From: an uncultured Bacteroides sp.
GTDB taxonomy: Bacteria; Bacteroidota; Bacteroidia; Bacteroidales; Bacteroidaceae
Assembly (NCBI RefSeq): GCF_963666545.1
Contig: NZ_OY762899.1
Coordinates: 930,001-994,000, forward strand
DNA length: 64,000 nt
Reading direction: 5' to 3'
Shown here: one piece after another, positions 9,493-19,109 of the stretch
How the letters are laid out: the number at the start of each line of letters is the position of its first letter
Numbering within the stretch: the stretch's first letter is position 1
Program-made: the position numbers and the translations under genes
The notes under the pieces: generated by a model
The model's input: only the letters and a program-made list of their open reading frames with translations
What the model was told of the DNA's origin: nothing
The model's database searches: none

Positions 9493-11430
9493 TTAATAAC
9501 CTGTATTCTGAACCAAATTTTTATCAATATCAATTTCCCCTTGAGGTATAGGGAAAAAGTATTGTCGCTCAAAAGTCCGTTCAACGACTTGAGAACGAAC
9601 AAAAAAAGCTTCTCCGTCGCCATTCACATTCATTCCATGAATAGGCTTATTAAAATATTTATTGACCAATCCCCAACGGCGGATATCAAAATAACGACAA
9701 CTTTCAAAGCCTAATTCAACACGCTTTTCCTTTCTTATCAATTCCATCACCTCATCCTTATCAATTGGACGAGACAAGGCATTATCACCAGCACCATACA
9801 TTGGAATCCCTGCACGATGACGAATCAAGTTCATATAATTCCATAGTTCATTACTGCTCGAGTTTACATGACAAAGCGCTTCCATATAATCAAAATAAAT
9901 ATTAGACAAACGCATTAATACACAAACTAAATTCTGATTACGGGTACCAGCTCCCATGCACTTACGCACAAGATAGCCAGTACTGCTATAATCATTTACG
10001 CCACCTTTCTTACCACATTCTCCACTATAAGTGAAATCTGTAATATTACCACCATTAGTTCCCGCAAACCATTTTTGCCCATTGAAAGTAATATCCGCAT
10101 AGAAACGAGGTTCACGATTCACATACATCATACGTGTACCTAGCGGTGCATAAACTTGGCCGGTAGCCGAAGTATAATTTGTTTCGCTATACCCCGTTTC
10201 TTTATACCCGGAAGCTTCATTGATAATAGGGGTAACCCCGTCCGCTTTGTAATCGGTAATAGGCGACATACCATTTTTCATAAAATAAGCATCTACCTGT
10301 TCTTGAGTGGCCCCAAGTAAACTACCGCCTTTATAATTACCATCACTGATACGACGGTCATTTGGCATACGATCGTATTCCATCGTTCCGGCAGAATTAT
10401 CTATGCGATAAAAAATCATTTCTTTATTTTCAGTCATTTCACTCCTGAGAGTTCTCATTGCTCTACGGTATGATTCATAAGGATCAAAATCTGCTGCATC
10501 AGGGTCGGAAACATCATTCCCATCCTTATCAGTATACATCAGCTGATAACGGCTACCATATTGACTAAAAAAGACCTCACATGCATCCACTACCTTTTGC
10601 CAATTCGCATTGATTGTATTTTCATCCGGAGTAGAAGGAAATAGTTTCGCTCCATCATTGTTCGCCAAATTTGCATAATAAGTACATTCACCATTAAATA
10701 ACCAACTTGCTCGGAAAGTCAATGCTTCTATAATAAAAGCTTGTGCTATGGACTTGTCAATACGCCCTAATCCAGTAACAGCATCCGACGATGCATTAGC
10801 TAACAACCCCTCACTTTGGGCTTCATCTAATAATTCGACAATATGATTGAAGCACTCATCCACAGTACTTCTTGGCAATTGTAATTCATCCGTCGGAGTG
10901 TCTTGCGCATAGTCTGTTTTTAAAACAGGCACCGGTCCATAAGTACGAACCAGATAAAAATAATAGATGGCTTGCAATGCTTTTGCTTCCGCTTTCCACT
11001 GTTTCTTTTCCGATAGACTAACTTGATCTGCAGGAGATTGATCAATATTAGCAATAAATACAGCAGCTTCATGAATGCCTGTAAACCAACTTTTCCAGCG
11101 ATATTTTACCATCGTAGACTCTGTTGCATCAATCGTATTATTATTAATATTATTTCCTCCTGAAACATACTCAGCTTCATCAGAAGCCGCTGTCCAAGGT
11201 CCAGGTGTACGATATAAAGAGATTTCATGAATCTGGCGTTGATTAAACTCATCCGGTAAATAAGTATAGACACCGGCCAAATAACCGATAGCACCATTAC
11301 GAGTCTGAAAAACTTCCTTGAGAGACAAGCGATCATCCGGTACTTGATCAAAGTAATTAGAACAAGAAGTCGTCAATCCAAAAAGTAATAAGATACACAA
11401 TAAGGTATTATTATATTTTCTCATATTCAT
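9493..11430 (-). CDS. susD-like: SusD/RagB-family glycan-binding lipoprotein
   Basis: A 645-residue lipoprotein; the leader ends at 'LFGLTTSCSNYFDQVPDDRLS', with Cys and the usual SusD N-terminal 'yFDq.P'. TPR-like helices follow ('EAKALQAIYYFYLVRTYGPVPVL'), and the C-terminus has the conserved 'LIRKEKRVELGFESCRYFDIRRWG' and 'ERQYFFPIPQGEIDIDKN'. SusD caps the SusC barrel and helps load glycan. The gene lies 6 bases after susC and immediately before GH76. Confidence 0.95.
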   Translation of the reverse strand: MNMRKYNNTLLCILLLFGLTTSCSNYFDQVPDDRLSLKEVFQTRNGAIGYLAGVYTYLPDEFNQRQIHEISLYRTPGPWTAASDEAEYVSGGNNINNNTIDATESTMVKYRWKSWFTGIHEAAVFIANIDQSPADQVSLSEKKQWKAEAKALQAIYYFYLVRTYGPVPVLKTDYAQDTPTDELQLPRSTVDECFNHIVELLDEAQSEGLLANASSDAVTGLGRIDKSIAQAFIIEALTFRASWLFNGECTYYANLANNDGAKLFPSTPDENTINANWQKVVDACEVFFSQYGSRYQLMYTDKDGNDVSDPDAADFDPYESYRRAMRTLRSEMTENKEMIFYRIDNSAGTMEYDRMPNDRRISDGNYKGGSLLGATQEQVDAYFMKNGMSPITDYKADGVTPIINEASGYKETGYSETNYTSATGQVYAPLGTRMMYVNREPRFYADITFNGQKWFAGTNGGNITDFTYSGECGKKGGVNDYSSTGYLVRKCMGAGTRNQNLVCVLMRLSNIYFDYMEALCHVNSSSNELWNYMNLIRHRAGIPMYGAGDNALSRPIDKDEVMELIRKEKRVELGFESCRYFDIRRWGLVNKYFNKPIHGMNVNGDGEAFFVRSQVVERTFERQYFFPIPQGEIDIDKNLVQNTGY

Positions 11431-11436
11431 TAAATT

Positions 11437-14400
11437 TTAGAATGTAAAATTGAGTCCGATGGAATAAGAAGTGGTATTAGGATAAGATGAACCATTATCC
11501 GTATTTAATTCAGGATCCCACAGTTTAAATTTACTTAAGGTAAATAAGTTATTTCCCATCACATAAATGGCAGCATTCTTTAAAGAAGCTTTATGCGCCC
11601 AATTTTTAGGCAAATTATATGAAATTTGCAATGTTTTTAATCGTACAAAGCTAACATCACGCAACCACCACGTACTGGGTTGAAAATTATTCTGGTTATC
11701 GACCGTCTCATCGCCATAAGATAAACGGGGATAGAACACATCTTGACTGGGGTTATCGGCCGTCCACCTATCTTTGATGTTACTAAATAAATTACCAGAA
11801 CCGCCACCGCCATTAAAAGGCTGAATGCTGTTACCACTTAAGAGACGTTCAGCCTTTTGAGTTCCTTGGAACATCATTCCAACTGATAGATTTTTCCAAA
11901 CCACAGTAAAGCCAAGTCCATAGACAATTTGAGGAACATCTCCCCTACAAATATAAGTTTTATCATAAGCATCAATTTTGCCGTCATTATTTAAGTCCGC
12001 ATACTTTATATCACCTGCCTTTACCGTACCAAATTGAGTAGCGAAAGGTCTGGGCGTTATAGCTTGATTTTCATCGGAAAGAGATCCCCAACGAGACATA
12101 TCATCAATTTCTGCTTGCGTAAAAAGACCTTTCGCGATATAACCCATTCTCGCATTAATATTTTCCCCTATCTGATTCATCCATTTGTATTTTTGATCCG
12201 GTAACTCTCCTTTAATCCATTTATCATTACTGTATGTAATATTTCCACGGAAAGAGACCATCCAATTTTTATCAATGCGCTTATTATATTCGATTGTTCC
12301 ATCAAAACCTTTATTCTCTACAATGCCTACATTACCATAAGGAGCGGCCGTATTATATCCTATAAAAGAAGGAATAGAATTTGCCCTCTTCAATAAGATG
12401 TTTTTACGACGTTCTTTATAGAGATCGAATACGATAGATAGATTATCATTAAACATCTTTATATCGAATCCGAGATCTTGTTTATGAGCTTCCTCCCAAG
12501 TTAAATCAACAGCATTATTAATCGTTTCATAACCACTATATTTAGTGCCATTAGACCCTAAAACATATCCATAGCTTTGATTTTGGTTAATTTGATCCAA
12601 ATACATGAAACGCCTATCAGAAACATTACTGTTGCCAATCTTCCCATCTGTATAACGAATCTTCATAAAAGACACGATTGGGGAAATAGGTTTCCAGAAA
12701 TTTTCATTGGAAAGTACCCATCCTACTCCAAAAGCAGGAAAAGTTCCATAACGCTTTTTAGGAGAAAAATTCTCCGACCCATTATAGCCTATATTAAACT
12801 CTGCAAAATAACGATCCTTCCATGAATAAGTAGCGCGGCCAGCAACCCCCATCATTCTGTAAGGTATAGAAGATTCCAGCGTAGATTGCGGATAGAGCAA
12901 CTTTTGTTGTTGGTTGAAAAGCAATAAACCACTCACACGATGATCACCAAAAGTATAGTCATAATTTAATGCAGCTTCCAAATAAGTCTTCTTATTACCG
13001 AACGAGGATTGACTATAACTGAGTACATCAGAACCCGTATAAGTCTTGCTTAGAATAGGATTTCCGTCAAAATCATACGGCACACTGGTATTTGCAAAGT
13101 AATATGTGGACTCTCTACGGCCTTGATTCAAGTTAACTTCATTGTACACGTCATAAGCATACATCGCCGTAAGACTCAATCCTTTAGTAATCATATCCAG
13201 ACTCTGTGTAATTCTCAAATTAGAATAAATCTGGTTTTTACTCAAGTTAGTATACCCACGACGGGTTGCATCAGCATACGGATTACGGAAACCACCATTG
13301 GGGTTAATGCCTGGAACGTATGCCTTACCATTGATATAAAACATTTTAGGATAATCTACTGGTGAGATGGACATTGCAGAATTGTAAATATCACTAGATG
13401 ACATTGCGGGATAGTTGCCTTCGCCCAAATACCCTTGTGCTCCAATTTCTATTTTAGTAGTAGAGGTTGCGTTAATGCTCATATTCGTAGTGAAATTATA
13501 ACGGCTATATGACATCTTAGAATTATAGCTATCGATGCTATTATCCGTAGCAGTCATACCCATTTCATTGTAATAACTAACTGATGCATAATAAATAACC
13601 TTCTCACTTCCTCCCCTAACATTTACATTAACACGCCGATTGTGTCCCCAATCATTAAAACATTCCTTCAGCCAATCAACATTGGGATAGAGATAAGGAT
13701 CAAAACCTTTTTGAGTATTTTGTATTTGCTCTTCCGAATACTTTGGCACTAATCCATCATTTTTCAATGCTTCATTAGCAGCACGCATATATCCTATTCC
13801 ATCTGTCAGATCGACTTTCTTAGTAAAGCGAGTAAAAGATTCATAATAATCGGTACTGATAGTTGGTTTACCGATTTTCCCCGGTTTTGTCTTAATGATA
13901 ATTACCCCATTAGCACCACGTACGCCATAAACGGCTGTTGCAGAAGCATCCTTCAATGTAGTTAGCGATTCAATATCTTCAGGATCAATATCATTAAACC
14001 CACGTTCAACTCCATCGACCAATATCAAAGGAGTAGAAGTATTGGGAGTAGATATACCACGAATCCAAATATCTGCCGCATCCTTACCGGGTTCACCACT
14101 CCGTTGGACAGCAATAACTCCAGAGAGCCGTCCGGCCAATGTTGTGCTTAAACTCGATGAAGAAGTTTTCAAATCCTCCATTTTTAGCGTGGATTGAGCA
14201 CCTATATTACTGATTTTGCGCTGTGTCCCGTAACCAACAATAACAGTTTCCTCCAATTCATTAACTTGTTCTTCCAGAACAGCATCATAAATATTTGTGG
14301 AAGAAGTAATTTTTATTTCTGTCGGTTTAAAACCGACATAAGTAAATTTTAATATAGCACTTTTTTGATTAACAAACAGCACATATAATCCGTCCGCATT

Positions 14401-14868
14401 GGTAATTGTTCCAAGCGACTCTCCTTCTACTGAGGCATTTACACCAATCAAAGGTTCCCCCTTAATATCAGTTACACGCCCAGTAATTTTCCTACGACTT
14501 TGCTGATCATTCGTTTTTTCTTCTACTGCTACTTTCTTTCCCGAAATGAAGATTTGCCGATCCGAGATACGATATGTATAAGAAGTCCCCTTAAATATTT
14601 CTGATAAGATATCATCAATTTTTTTATTCTTGGTGTTAACAGAAACTTTGTGATTCAAATTCACATCATTATCTAAATAAAAAAAAACAAATTGACTATT
14701 CTTTTCTATTGCTTTAAAAACATCTCGCAATGTTCCATTAGTAACGCTGATAGAAAGTGTCTTAATTTGGGAATAAGTAGCTTCTCCTGCCATGGCAGAA
14801 CTTGCTTCGGTAAAAATAAAGAAGCATATAAATAACCAGAAAAGCTTTTTCCTATAAGTATTTTTCAT
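11437..14868 (-). CDS. susC-like: SusC-family TonB-dependent transporter with STN domain
   Basis: An 1143-residue outer-membrane transporter. The order is signal peptide (to about residue 28), STN/secretin-TonB N-terminal domain (about 37-110, 'LSISVTNGTLRDVFKAIEKN'), carboxypeptidase-regulatory-like domain (about 125-205), TonB box region 'EETVIVGYGTQRK', plug ('ATAVYGVRGANGVIIIKTK') and a barrel ending in 'YSIGLNFTF'. The STN domain is the part that signals to a FecR-type anti-sigma factor, and such a factor lies upstream, so this transporter probably both imports mannan oligosaccharides and triggers its own induction. No TAnnTTTG box is obvious upstream, which suits an ECF-dependent promoter. 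Confidence 0.96.
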   Translation of the reverse strand: MKNTYRKKLFWLFICFFIFTEASSAMAGEATYSQIKTLSISVTNGTLRDVFKAIEKNSQFVFFYLDNDVNLNHKVSVNTKNKKIDDILSEIFKGTSYTYRISDRQIFISGKKVAVEEKTNDQQSRRKITGRVTDIKGEPLIGVNASVEGESLGTITNADGLYVLFVNQKSAILKFTYVGFKPTEIKITSSTNIYDAVLEEQVNELEETVIVGYGTQRKISNIGAQSTLKMEDLKTSSSSLSTTLAGRLSGVIAVQRSGEPGKDAADIWIRGISTPNTSTPLILVDGVERGFNDIDPEDIESLTTLKDASATAVYGVRGANGVIIIKTKPGKIGKPTISTDYYESFTRFTKKVDLTDGIGYMRAANEALKNDGLVPKYSEEQIQNTQKGFDPYLYPNVDWLKECFNDWGHNRRVNVNVRGGSEKVIYYASVSYYNEMGMTATDNSIDSYNSKMSYSRYNFTTNMSINATSTTKIEIGAQGYLGEGNYPAMSSSDIYNSAMSISPVDYPKMFYINGKAYVPGINPNGGFRNPYADATRRGYTNLSKNQIYSNLRITQSLDMITKGLSLTAMYAYDVYNEVNLNQGRRESTYYFANTSVPYDFDGNPILSKTYTGSDVLSYSQSSFGNKKTYLEAALNYDYTFGDHRVSGLLLFNQQQKLLYPQSTLESSIPYRMMGVAGRATYSWKDRYFAEFNIGYNGSENFSPKKRYGTFPAFGVGWVLSNENFWKPISPIVSFMKIRYTDGKIGNSNVSDRRFMYLDQINQNQSYGYVLGSNGTKYSGYETINNAVDLTWEEAHKQDLGFDIKMFNDNLSIVFDLYKERRKNILLKRANSIPSFIGYNTAAPYGNVGIVENKGFDGTIEYNKRIDKNWMVSFRGNITYSNDKWIKGELPDQKYKWMNQIGENINARMGYIAKGLFTQAEIDDMSRWGSLSDENQAITPRPFATQFGTVKAGDIKYADLNNDGKIDAYDKTYICRGDVPQIVYGLGFTVVWKNLSVGMMFQGTQKAERLLSGNSIQPFNGGGGSGNLFSNIKDRWTADNPSQDVFYPRLSYGDETVDNQNNFQPSTWWLRDVSFVRLKTLQISYNLPKNWAHKASLKNAAIYVMGNNLFTLSKFKLWDPELNTDNGSSYPNTTSYSIGLNFTF

Positions 14869-15007
14869 AATTAAATAGTTAAAATAATCATATTACTACT
14901 TGATTTTACATAAGTTAAAAAGGCATACAAAGCACCTTGGATGGTAAAATATATCATCCAAAATTAAAAAAATACAAAAAAAATTAAATGAATTAGTTCT
15001 TGAACGT

Positions 15008-16198
15008 TTACTTTTTTGTTATTCTATAAGTAGAATGTAATGTGTCATAAGTATAAGATATTGGTGCAACAAAGGTTAAATTATATATAACAGTTTCGAA
15101 ACTTTCTTTTAAATCAATTTTTCCTGAACATTTTACTTGAGCTAAACTTGGATCACAATCAACATCAACGCCATAATAAGCGGACAAACGTCTAATTACA
15201 TTTTCCAAACCTACACCCTCAAAATTATAGATACCATGTATCCAAGATACAAATTTCGGAGCATTAACTTGCCTTATCTCCTGTTCCTGCCCCACTAGGG
15301 TGTACATTTGATTAGGGACTAAGACTGCTTCTTGTTTTTGTTTAGTTGAAACCTGCACCTTTCCCTCAACAAGAACTACATTATGAGAAGATTCAGATTC
15401 ATAGGCATTTACATTAAATTTGGTACCTAGAACTCTCACACTCATATCTTTAGTCCTTACGTAAAATGGACGATCAGGATCTTTGGCTACTTCCAAATAA
15501 ATTTCACCATCAACATAAATCTCACGTTTTTCTTTTTCAAATTCTGAAGGATAAATCAATCTTGTTCCAGCATTTACCCAGATCTTAGTCCCATCAGAGA
15601 GTTTTAAAAACGAACGTTTACCAAAAGGAATCAGCAATTGATTATAAGTAGATATCTCTTCTTTAGAAATATTTTTTTGATCAACTTTAATTTCGTTTGA
15701 ATCATAGGAGATTTGAGACTCTTTGTGTTTTAATGCAACTATGTTATCTTTAGATAAAACTAATAAAGATTCGTCCGCTAAAGGCAAATCTATTTTGGCT
15801 TGAGCTGCAAAAGAAATAATATTTTCTACTTTAAAGTAACTCTTAATAAAGAAGAAACCCACTAACAAAAGGGCTACACTTGCTGCAGCAAACAATCCGG
15901 CTTTCGAAAAACGATAGCGCTGAAGCTTTACTCCCTTATGATTAGTAGCATCAATACGATCCCATAAATTTTGCTTTTCGATCCCAGACAATGGTACATG
16001 GGAAGTAGAAAATGCCAATATAATTTTTTTAGCTTCAATGAAAGACTCAAGATTGGAAGGTTTTGACAATTCAAAATCATGCCAAAAAATGGCAGTCTCC
16101 TCATCTGAATATTTCATCGAAGATATAAAAAAATCATCTTGTAGAAATTCTTCACAAGTATATTTGGAATAATCTATGGGTTGTTGATAACGCTTCAT
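15008..16198 (-). CDS. FecR-family anti-sigma factor
   Basis: A 396-residue inner-membrane protein. About 115 cytoplasmic residues precede a membrane segment ('GLFAAASVALLLVGFFFI') and a periplasmic FecR domain ('RSFLKLSDGTKIWVNAGTRLIYP', 'REIYVDGEIYLEVAKDPDRPFYVRT', 'VRVLGTKFNVNAYE'), then a C-terminal domain ('GVGLENVIRRLSAYYGVDVDC') that contacts the STN domain of its partner transporter. It holds the ECF sigma factor encoded upstream until the transporter signals substrate. It lies between the sigma gene and susC. Confidence 0.95.
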   Translation of the reverse strand: MKRYQQPIDYSKYTCEEFLQDDFFISSMKYSDEETAIFWHDFELSKPSNLESFIEAKKIILAFSTSHVPLSGIEKQNLWDRIDATNHKGVKLQRYRFSKAGLFAAASVALLLVGFFFIKSYFKVENIISFAAQAKIDLPLADESLLVLSKDNIVALKHKESQISYDSNEIKVDQKNISKEEISTYNQLLIPFGKRSFLKLSDGTKIWVNAGTRLIYPSEFEKEKREIYVDGEIYLEVAKDPDRPFYVRTKDMSVRVLGTKFNVNAYESESSHNVVLVEGKVQVSTKQKQEAVLVPNQMYTLVGQEQEIRQVNAPKFVSWIHGIYNFEGVGLENVIRRLSAYYGVDVDCDPSLAQVKCSGKIDLKESFETVIYNLTFVAPISYTYDTLHSTYRITKK

Positions 16199-16398
16199 TA
16201 TATAAGAATTATATTAGTTAAACATTAAAGATTCAATTTTATACTCACCTTTTTATGATTTTCTTTTTTATTTCGAAAAAAATATCTGAAGCGGGCCATT
16301 ATAATCAGCAGAAGAAGGTAGACGATGTAATATGATTCTGTAGAATAAGAAGTACTAGATTTCCATCCAATAGCAATTCTTCTATTTATGAATTCAGA

Positions 16399-16962
16399 TT
16401 ACTTTTTCTTAAAAAGCATGCGCATTCTCGTTAAAGAGCGCTGAATGGTATTGGCTACAGACTGATAGTTCATTTGTGTCAATTTACTAATTTCATCAAT
16501 ACTCATATCTTTAATGTAGCGATAATACATTATTTCACGTTGCCTTATCGTCAACTTAGACATAACAGAATGAATTTTCCGAGTAGTTTGTTTTTCCAAT
16601 TCAGAATTAAGGTACATTGTTTCAGGAGTTTCCGCATAATTACTCATATCTTCTTGCCTGATTTCATCCACTGAAGAATATTTTTCTTTTCTTTTCAAGG
16701 CATTAAGAATTGTGTGTTTAAGCGCAACACTTAAATAAGCCATAATATTATCGGTAGGACTTAGAGTAGAATGATTTGTGTATATTTTTACAAACACATC
16801 ATGAATACAATCTTTGACCAATTCCCTATCTGATGAATATAGCATTCCATATTGAAAGAGCCCTTGTACCGTCCGTTCATAAATAACAGTATATGCCTTC
16901 AAATCTCCTTCAAGAAATTTTTCCCATAAAACAGTATCAGATTGTATATGAAGTTGCATCAC
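16399..16962 (-). CDS. ECF RNA polymerase sigma factor
   Basis: A 187-residue sigma-70 of the extracytoplasmic-function type. Region 2 covers 'VYERTVQGLFQYGMLYSSDRELVKDCIHDVF' and region 4 covers 'LTIRQREIMYYRYIKDMSIDEISKLTQMNYQSVANTIQRS', a helix-turn-helix for the -35 element. It pairs with the FecR protein 200 bases downstream and probably activates the susC promoter when mannan is sensed. A TACATTTG box lies 23 bases upstream of the ATG. Confidence 0.95.
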   Translation of the reverse strand: MMQLHIQSDTVLWEKFLEGDLKAYTVIYERTVQGLFQYGMLYSSDRELVKDCIHDVFVKIYTNHSTLSPTDNIMAYLSVALKHTILNALKRKEKYSSVDEIRQEDMSNYAETPETMYLNSELEKQTTRKIHSVMSKLTIRQREIMYYRYIKDMSIDEISKLTQMNYQSVANTIQRSLTRMRMLFKKK

Positions 16963-16984
16963 ATCTCTTTTTAATTCGTGGCAA

Positions 16985-16992
16985 CAAATGTA
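16985..16992 (-). promoter_or_regulatory. Possible Bacteroides -7 box for the sigma factor gene
   Basis: TACATTTG on the minus strand fits the Bacteroides -7 consensus TAnnTTTG. I see no clear -33 TTTG at the expected distance, so support is moderate. Confidence 0.45.
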
Positions 16993-17343
16993 GAATAATA
17001 AAATTAAAGTATATCCTTTCTAAAGTCAAAAATCCTATTTTTCGATTAGTTCTCTCCAATAAATAGTCCATGAGCACAAATCACCCCCACTAACTATACT
17101 CCCGATATAAACTGGCACTATGCCAAAAGTCACCCATTTAACACAGTCTCATTACAAATAAAAGACCATTTATTGTTGAGAGGGATGCTAAATTATATTT
17201 TCTACTAATTGCAGGAATTAGATATAAGTTGTGTAATACATAAGTGTCTGCCAAGAGAATGCAAACATAGATCTATTTTTTATTTCACAACATTAATATA
17301 TTAATATTGTAAATAATTATACTTATTAAAGTACCAGTCATGT
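16993..17343. other. Intergenic stretch without a recognisable gene
   Basis: This A+T-rich DNA lies between the mannan locus and the HxlR region. I see no coding frame or structured repeat in it. Confidence 0.5.
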
Positions 17344-17454
17344 TTTGTGATTAATTCGTGTTCTTCCAACTCCTTTAGCTGTATATTCAGAACTCTGCGG
17401 GAAGCATCAGGAATTTTACGCTGTAATTCGCTTGGGCGCTTACAACCATCATGG
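17344..17454 (-). pseudogene. Fragment of an HxlR-type regulator gene
   Basis: About 110 bases read on the minus strand as 'CKRPSELQRKIPDASRRVLN' followed by 'IQLKELEEHELITK', nearly identical to the winged-helix part of the intact regulator next door (roughly ten base differences over 108). It lies in the same frame just beyond that gene's stop codon, has no start and ends soon after at a stop. It is either a partial tandem duplication or the remnant of a second hxlR gene whose two ends have been lost. Confidence 0.8.
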
Positions 17455-17471
17455 GCGGATGAGTAATTCAG

Positions 17472-17825
17472 CTACCATTGCTTCAATATTAGATGCCTTA
17501 AACGTTCTTGATGTTCATCTCCCCATTGCCCTAACACAGTAAGAACGGGAATTAAAGTTTCGCCAAATTCAGTTAAACCATATTCAACCTTTGGAGGAAC
17601 TACCGGATAAATCTTTTTTGTGATTAATTCGTGCTCTTCCAACTCCTTTAGCTGCATGTTCAAGACCCTGCGGGAAGCATCAGGAATTTTACGTTGTAAT
17701 TCACTTGGGCGTTTATACCCCTCATGGATAAACCACAATAAGCGGATTTTCCATTTGCCGTAAAGGACTTCACCAATCAGGTCAAGACCACAATTCAAAC
17801 TTAATGGTATCTTTCTTTCATACAT
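17472..17825 (-). CDS. HxlR-family transcriptional regulator
   Basis: A 117-residue winged-helix protein when started at the ATG at 17823-17825 ('MYERKIPLSLNCGLDLIGEV'). An in-frame upstream extension to 17861 runs through a candidate operator, so I prefer the shorter form. It has the HxlR signature 'VLYGKWKIRLLWFIHEGYKRPSELQRKI', 'RRVLNMQLKELEEHELI' and the wing 'PPKVEYGLTEFGETLIPVL'. The family controls divergent oxidoreductase genes in response to electrophiles or aldehydes. Here it diverges from the SDR gene, which is the obvious target. Confidence 0.93.
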   Translation of the reverse strand: MYERKIPLSLNCGLDLIGEVLYGKWKIRLLWFIHEGYKRPSELQRKIPDASRRVLNMQLKELEEHELITKKIYPVVPPKVEYGLTEFGETLIPVLTVLGQWGDEHQERLRHLILKQW

Positions 17826-17860
17826 AGGTACAAATATACCCATATATTCAAAATTGCACA

Positions 17861-17883
17861 ATAGGGGAATAATTTATCCCTAT
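17861..17883. promoter_or_regulatory. Candidate HxlR operator palindrome
   Basis: ATAGGG (17861-17866) and CCCTAT (17878-17883) form an inverted repeat around an A+T-rich centre. It lies in the divergent region between the HxlR regulator and the SDR promoter, just upstream of its -33 element, where a dimeric winged-helix regulator would bind. Confidence 0.45.
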
Positions 17884-17902
17884 CTGAATCGCTTTTCCGT
17901 AC

Positions 17903-17933
17903 TTGTATAAACGTGGCAAATAACCTAATTTTG
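17903..17933 (+). promoter_or_regulatory. Bacteroides-type promoter of the SDR gene
   Basis: TAATTTTG at 17926-17933 matches the -7 consensus TAnnTTTG, with TTG at 17903-17905 as the -33 element and a 20-base spacer. The SDR start codon follows 17 bases later. Confidence 0.7.
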
Positions 17934-17950
17934 CATCAAAAGACTTAGAT

Positions 17951-18745
17951 ATGGAACAAAAAAATAGTTTTGATCATGAGCTATCCGGCAAAACAGCGCT
18001 GGTTACAGGTGGAACGAAAGGAGCCGGTAAAGCAATTGCAGAACGGTTGCTAAAAGCAGGAGCAACTGTTGTCATTACGGCAAGAAATGAGCCGGAAGAG
18101 GAAAATCCGAACCTGCATTTCATCCCGGCTGATTTAAGTAAAGCGGAAGGAACTCAAAAAGTAGTAAACGAGATTCTAATGAACTTCGGCAGGCTCGACA
18201 TTTTAGTAAATAACCTTGGTGCTTCTGAAACACAGGGAGGAGGTTTTTCTATACTGACGGATGAAGATTGGGAAACGACGATTAAAACCAACCTGCTTGC
18301 TCCTGTACGTTTAGACAGAGGATTCTTGCCCCAAATGATAGAACGGGGAAATGGCGTTATCATTCATATTGCATCCATTCAGGGAAGATTGCCTTTATAC
18401 GATTCCACTCTTCCCTATGCAGCAGCCAAAGCAGGATTGATTAATTACAGCAAAGGTCTGTCAAAAGAGGTTTCTCCCAAAGGAGTTCGCGTACTGACTG
18501 TTTCACCTGGTTGGATTATGACTAATTCTGCTACCCGGATGATGCAAAGAATTGCTGAAAGTTCAAACATCACCGTAGAACAGGCCACACAAAGTGTAAT
18601 GGATGCATTGGGTGGAATACCTATCGGAAGACCTGCACAACCCGAGGATATTGCGGAACTTGTCGGATTTTTAGTTTCGCCTAGAGCCAAATATCTAACA
18701 GGAACAGAATTTGTAATTGACGGAGGGACTATCCCAACTATATAA
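17951..18745 (+). CDS. Short-chain dehydrogenase/reductase (SDR) family oxidoreductase
   Basis: A 264-residue classical SDR. The Rossmann cofactor motif is 'VTGGTKGAGKAIA' at about residue 18, followed by 'DILVNNLGA', the catalytic Ser in 'IIHIASIQG' and the YxxxK motif in 'LPYAAAKAGLINYSKG'. The C-terminus 'YLTGTEFVIDGGTIPTI' is standard. It would reduce or oxidise a small carbonyl or alcohol with NAD(P). Divergent from the HxlR regulator and followed by an NTF2-like protein, it looks like the first enzyme of a detoxification or catabolic unit. The substrate is unknown. Confidence 0.93.
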   Translation: MEQKNSFDHELSGKTALVTGGTKGAGKAIAERLLKAGATVVITARNEPEEENPNLHFIPADLSKAEGTQKVVNEILMNFGRLDILVNNLGASETQGGGFSILTDEDWETTIKTNLLAPVRLDRGFLPQMIERGNGVIIHIASIQGRLPLYDSTLPYAAAKAGLINYSKGLSKEVSPKGVRVLTVSPGWIMTNSATRMMQRIAESSNITVEQATQSVMDALGGIPIGRPAQPEDIAELVGFLVSPRAKYLTGTEFVIDGGTIPTI

Positions 18746-18767
18746 TAACTTAAAAAAAATAAGAACA

Positions 18768-19109
18768 ATGGATTTAAAATTGCCGAAAGTCGTTTCAGAC
18801 TTGTTAACAGCACAAAAAAGCTATGACAGTGATGCCTATGCCAACTGTTTTTCAGAAACAGCACTTGTCATTGACGAAGGGAAAATGTACAAGGGTAGAA
18901 ATGCTATAAAGGATTGGATTGAAGATGCCAATCAACAATATAGAATAACAATGGAGCCAACTAAGTATTCGGAATCCAATTCAAAGGCTATTCTTACTGC
19001 CGTTGTCTCAGGAAATTTTGACGGAAGCCCGGTTGCATTGGATTATCATATGGAAACAGAAGATAATAAGATCACTCGCTTAGAAGTTACGATCAGCAAT
19101 GCTGAATAA
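18768..19109 (+). CDS. NTF2-like (SnoaL-type) small protein
   Basis: A 113-residue protein, started at the ATG at 18768 ('MDLKLPKVVSDLLTAQKSYD'); an extension further upstream would overlap the SDR gene. The pattern 'AYANCFSETALVIDEGKMYKG', 'IKDWIEDANQQY' and a run of beta strands fits the nuclear-transport-factor-2-like fold used by SnoaL cyclases, ketosteroid isomerases and many accessory subunits. It starts 22 bases after the SDR stop, so it is probably co-transcribed. The exact reaction cannot be deduced. Confidence 0.8.
   Translation: MDLKLPKVVSDLLTAQKSYDSDAYANCFSETALVIDEGKMYKGRNAIKDWIEDANQQYRITMEPTKYSESNSKAILTAVVSGNFDGSPVALDYHMETEDNKITRLEVTISNAE

Noticed and set aside
18445-18864. A 139-residue minus-strand frame under the SDR gene
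   Set aside because: Antisense of two well-supported genes.
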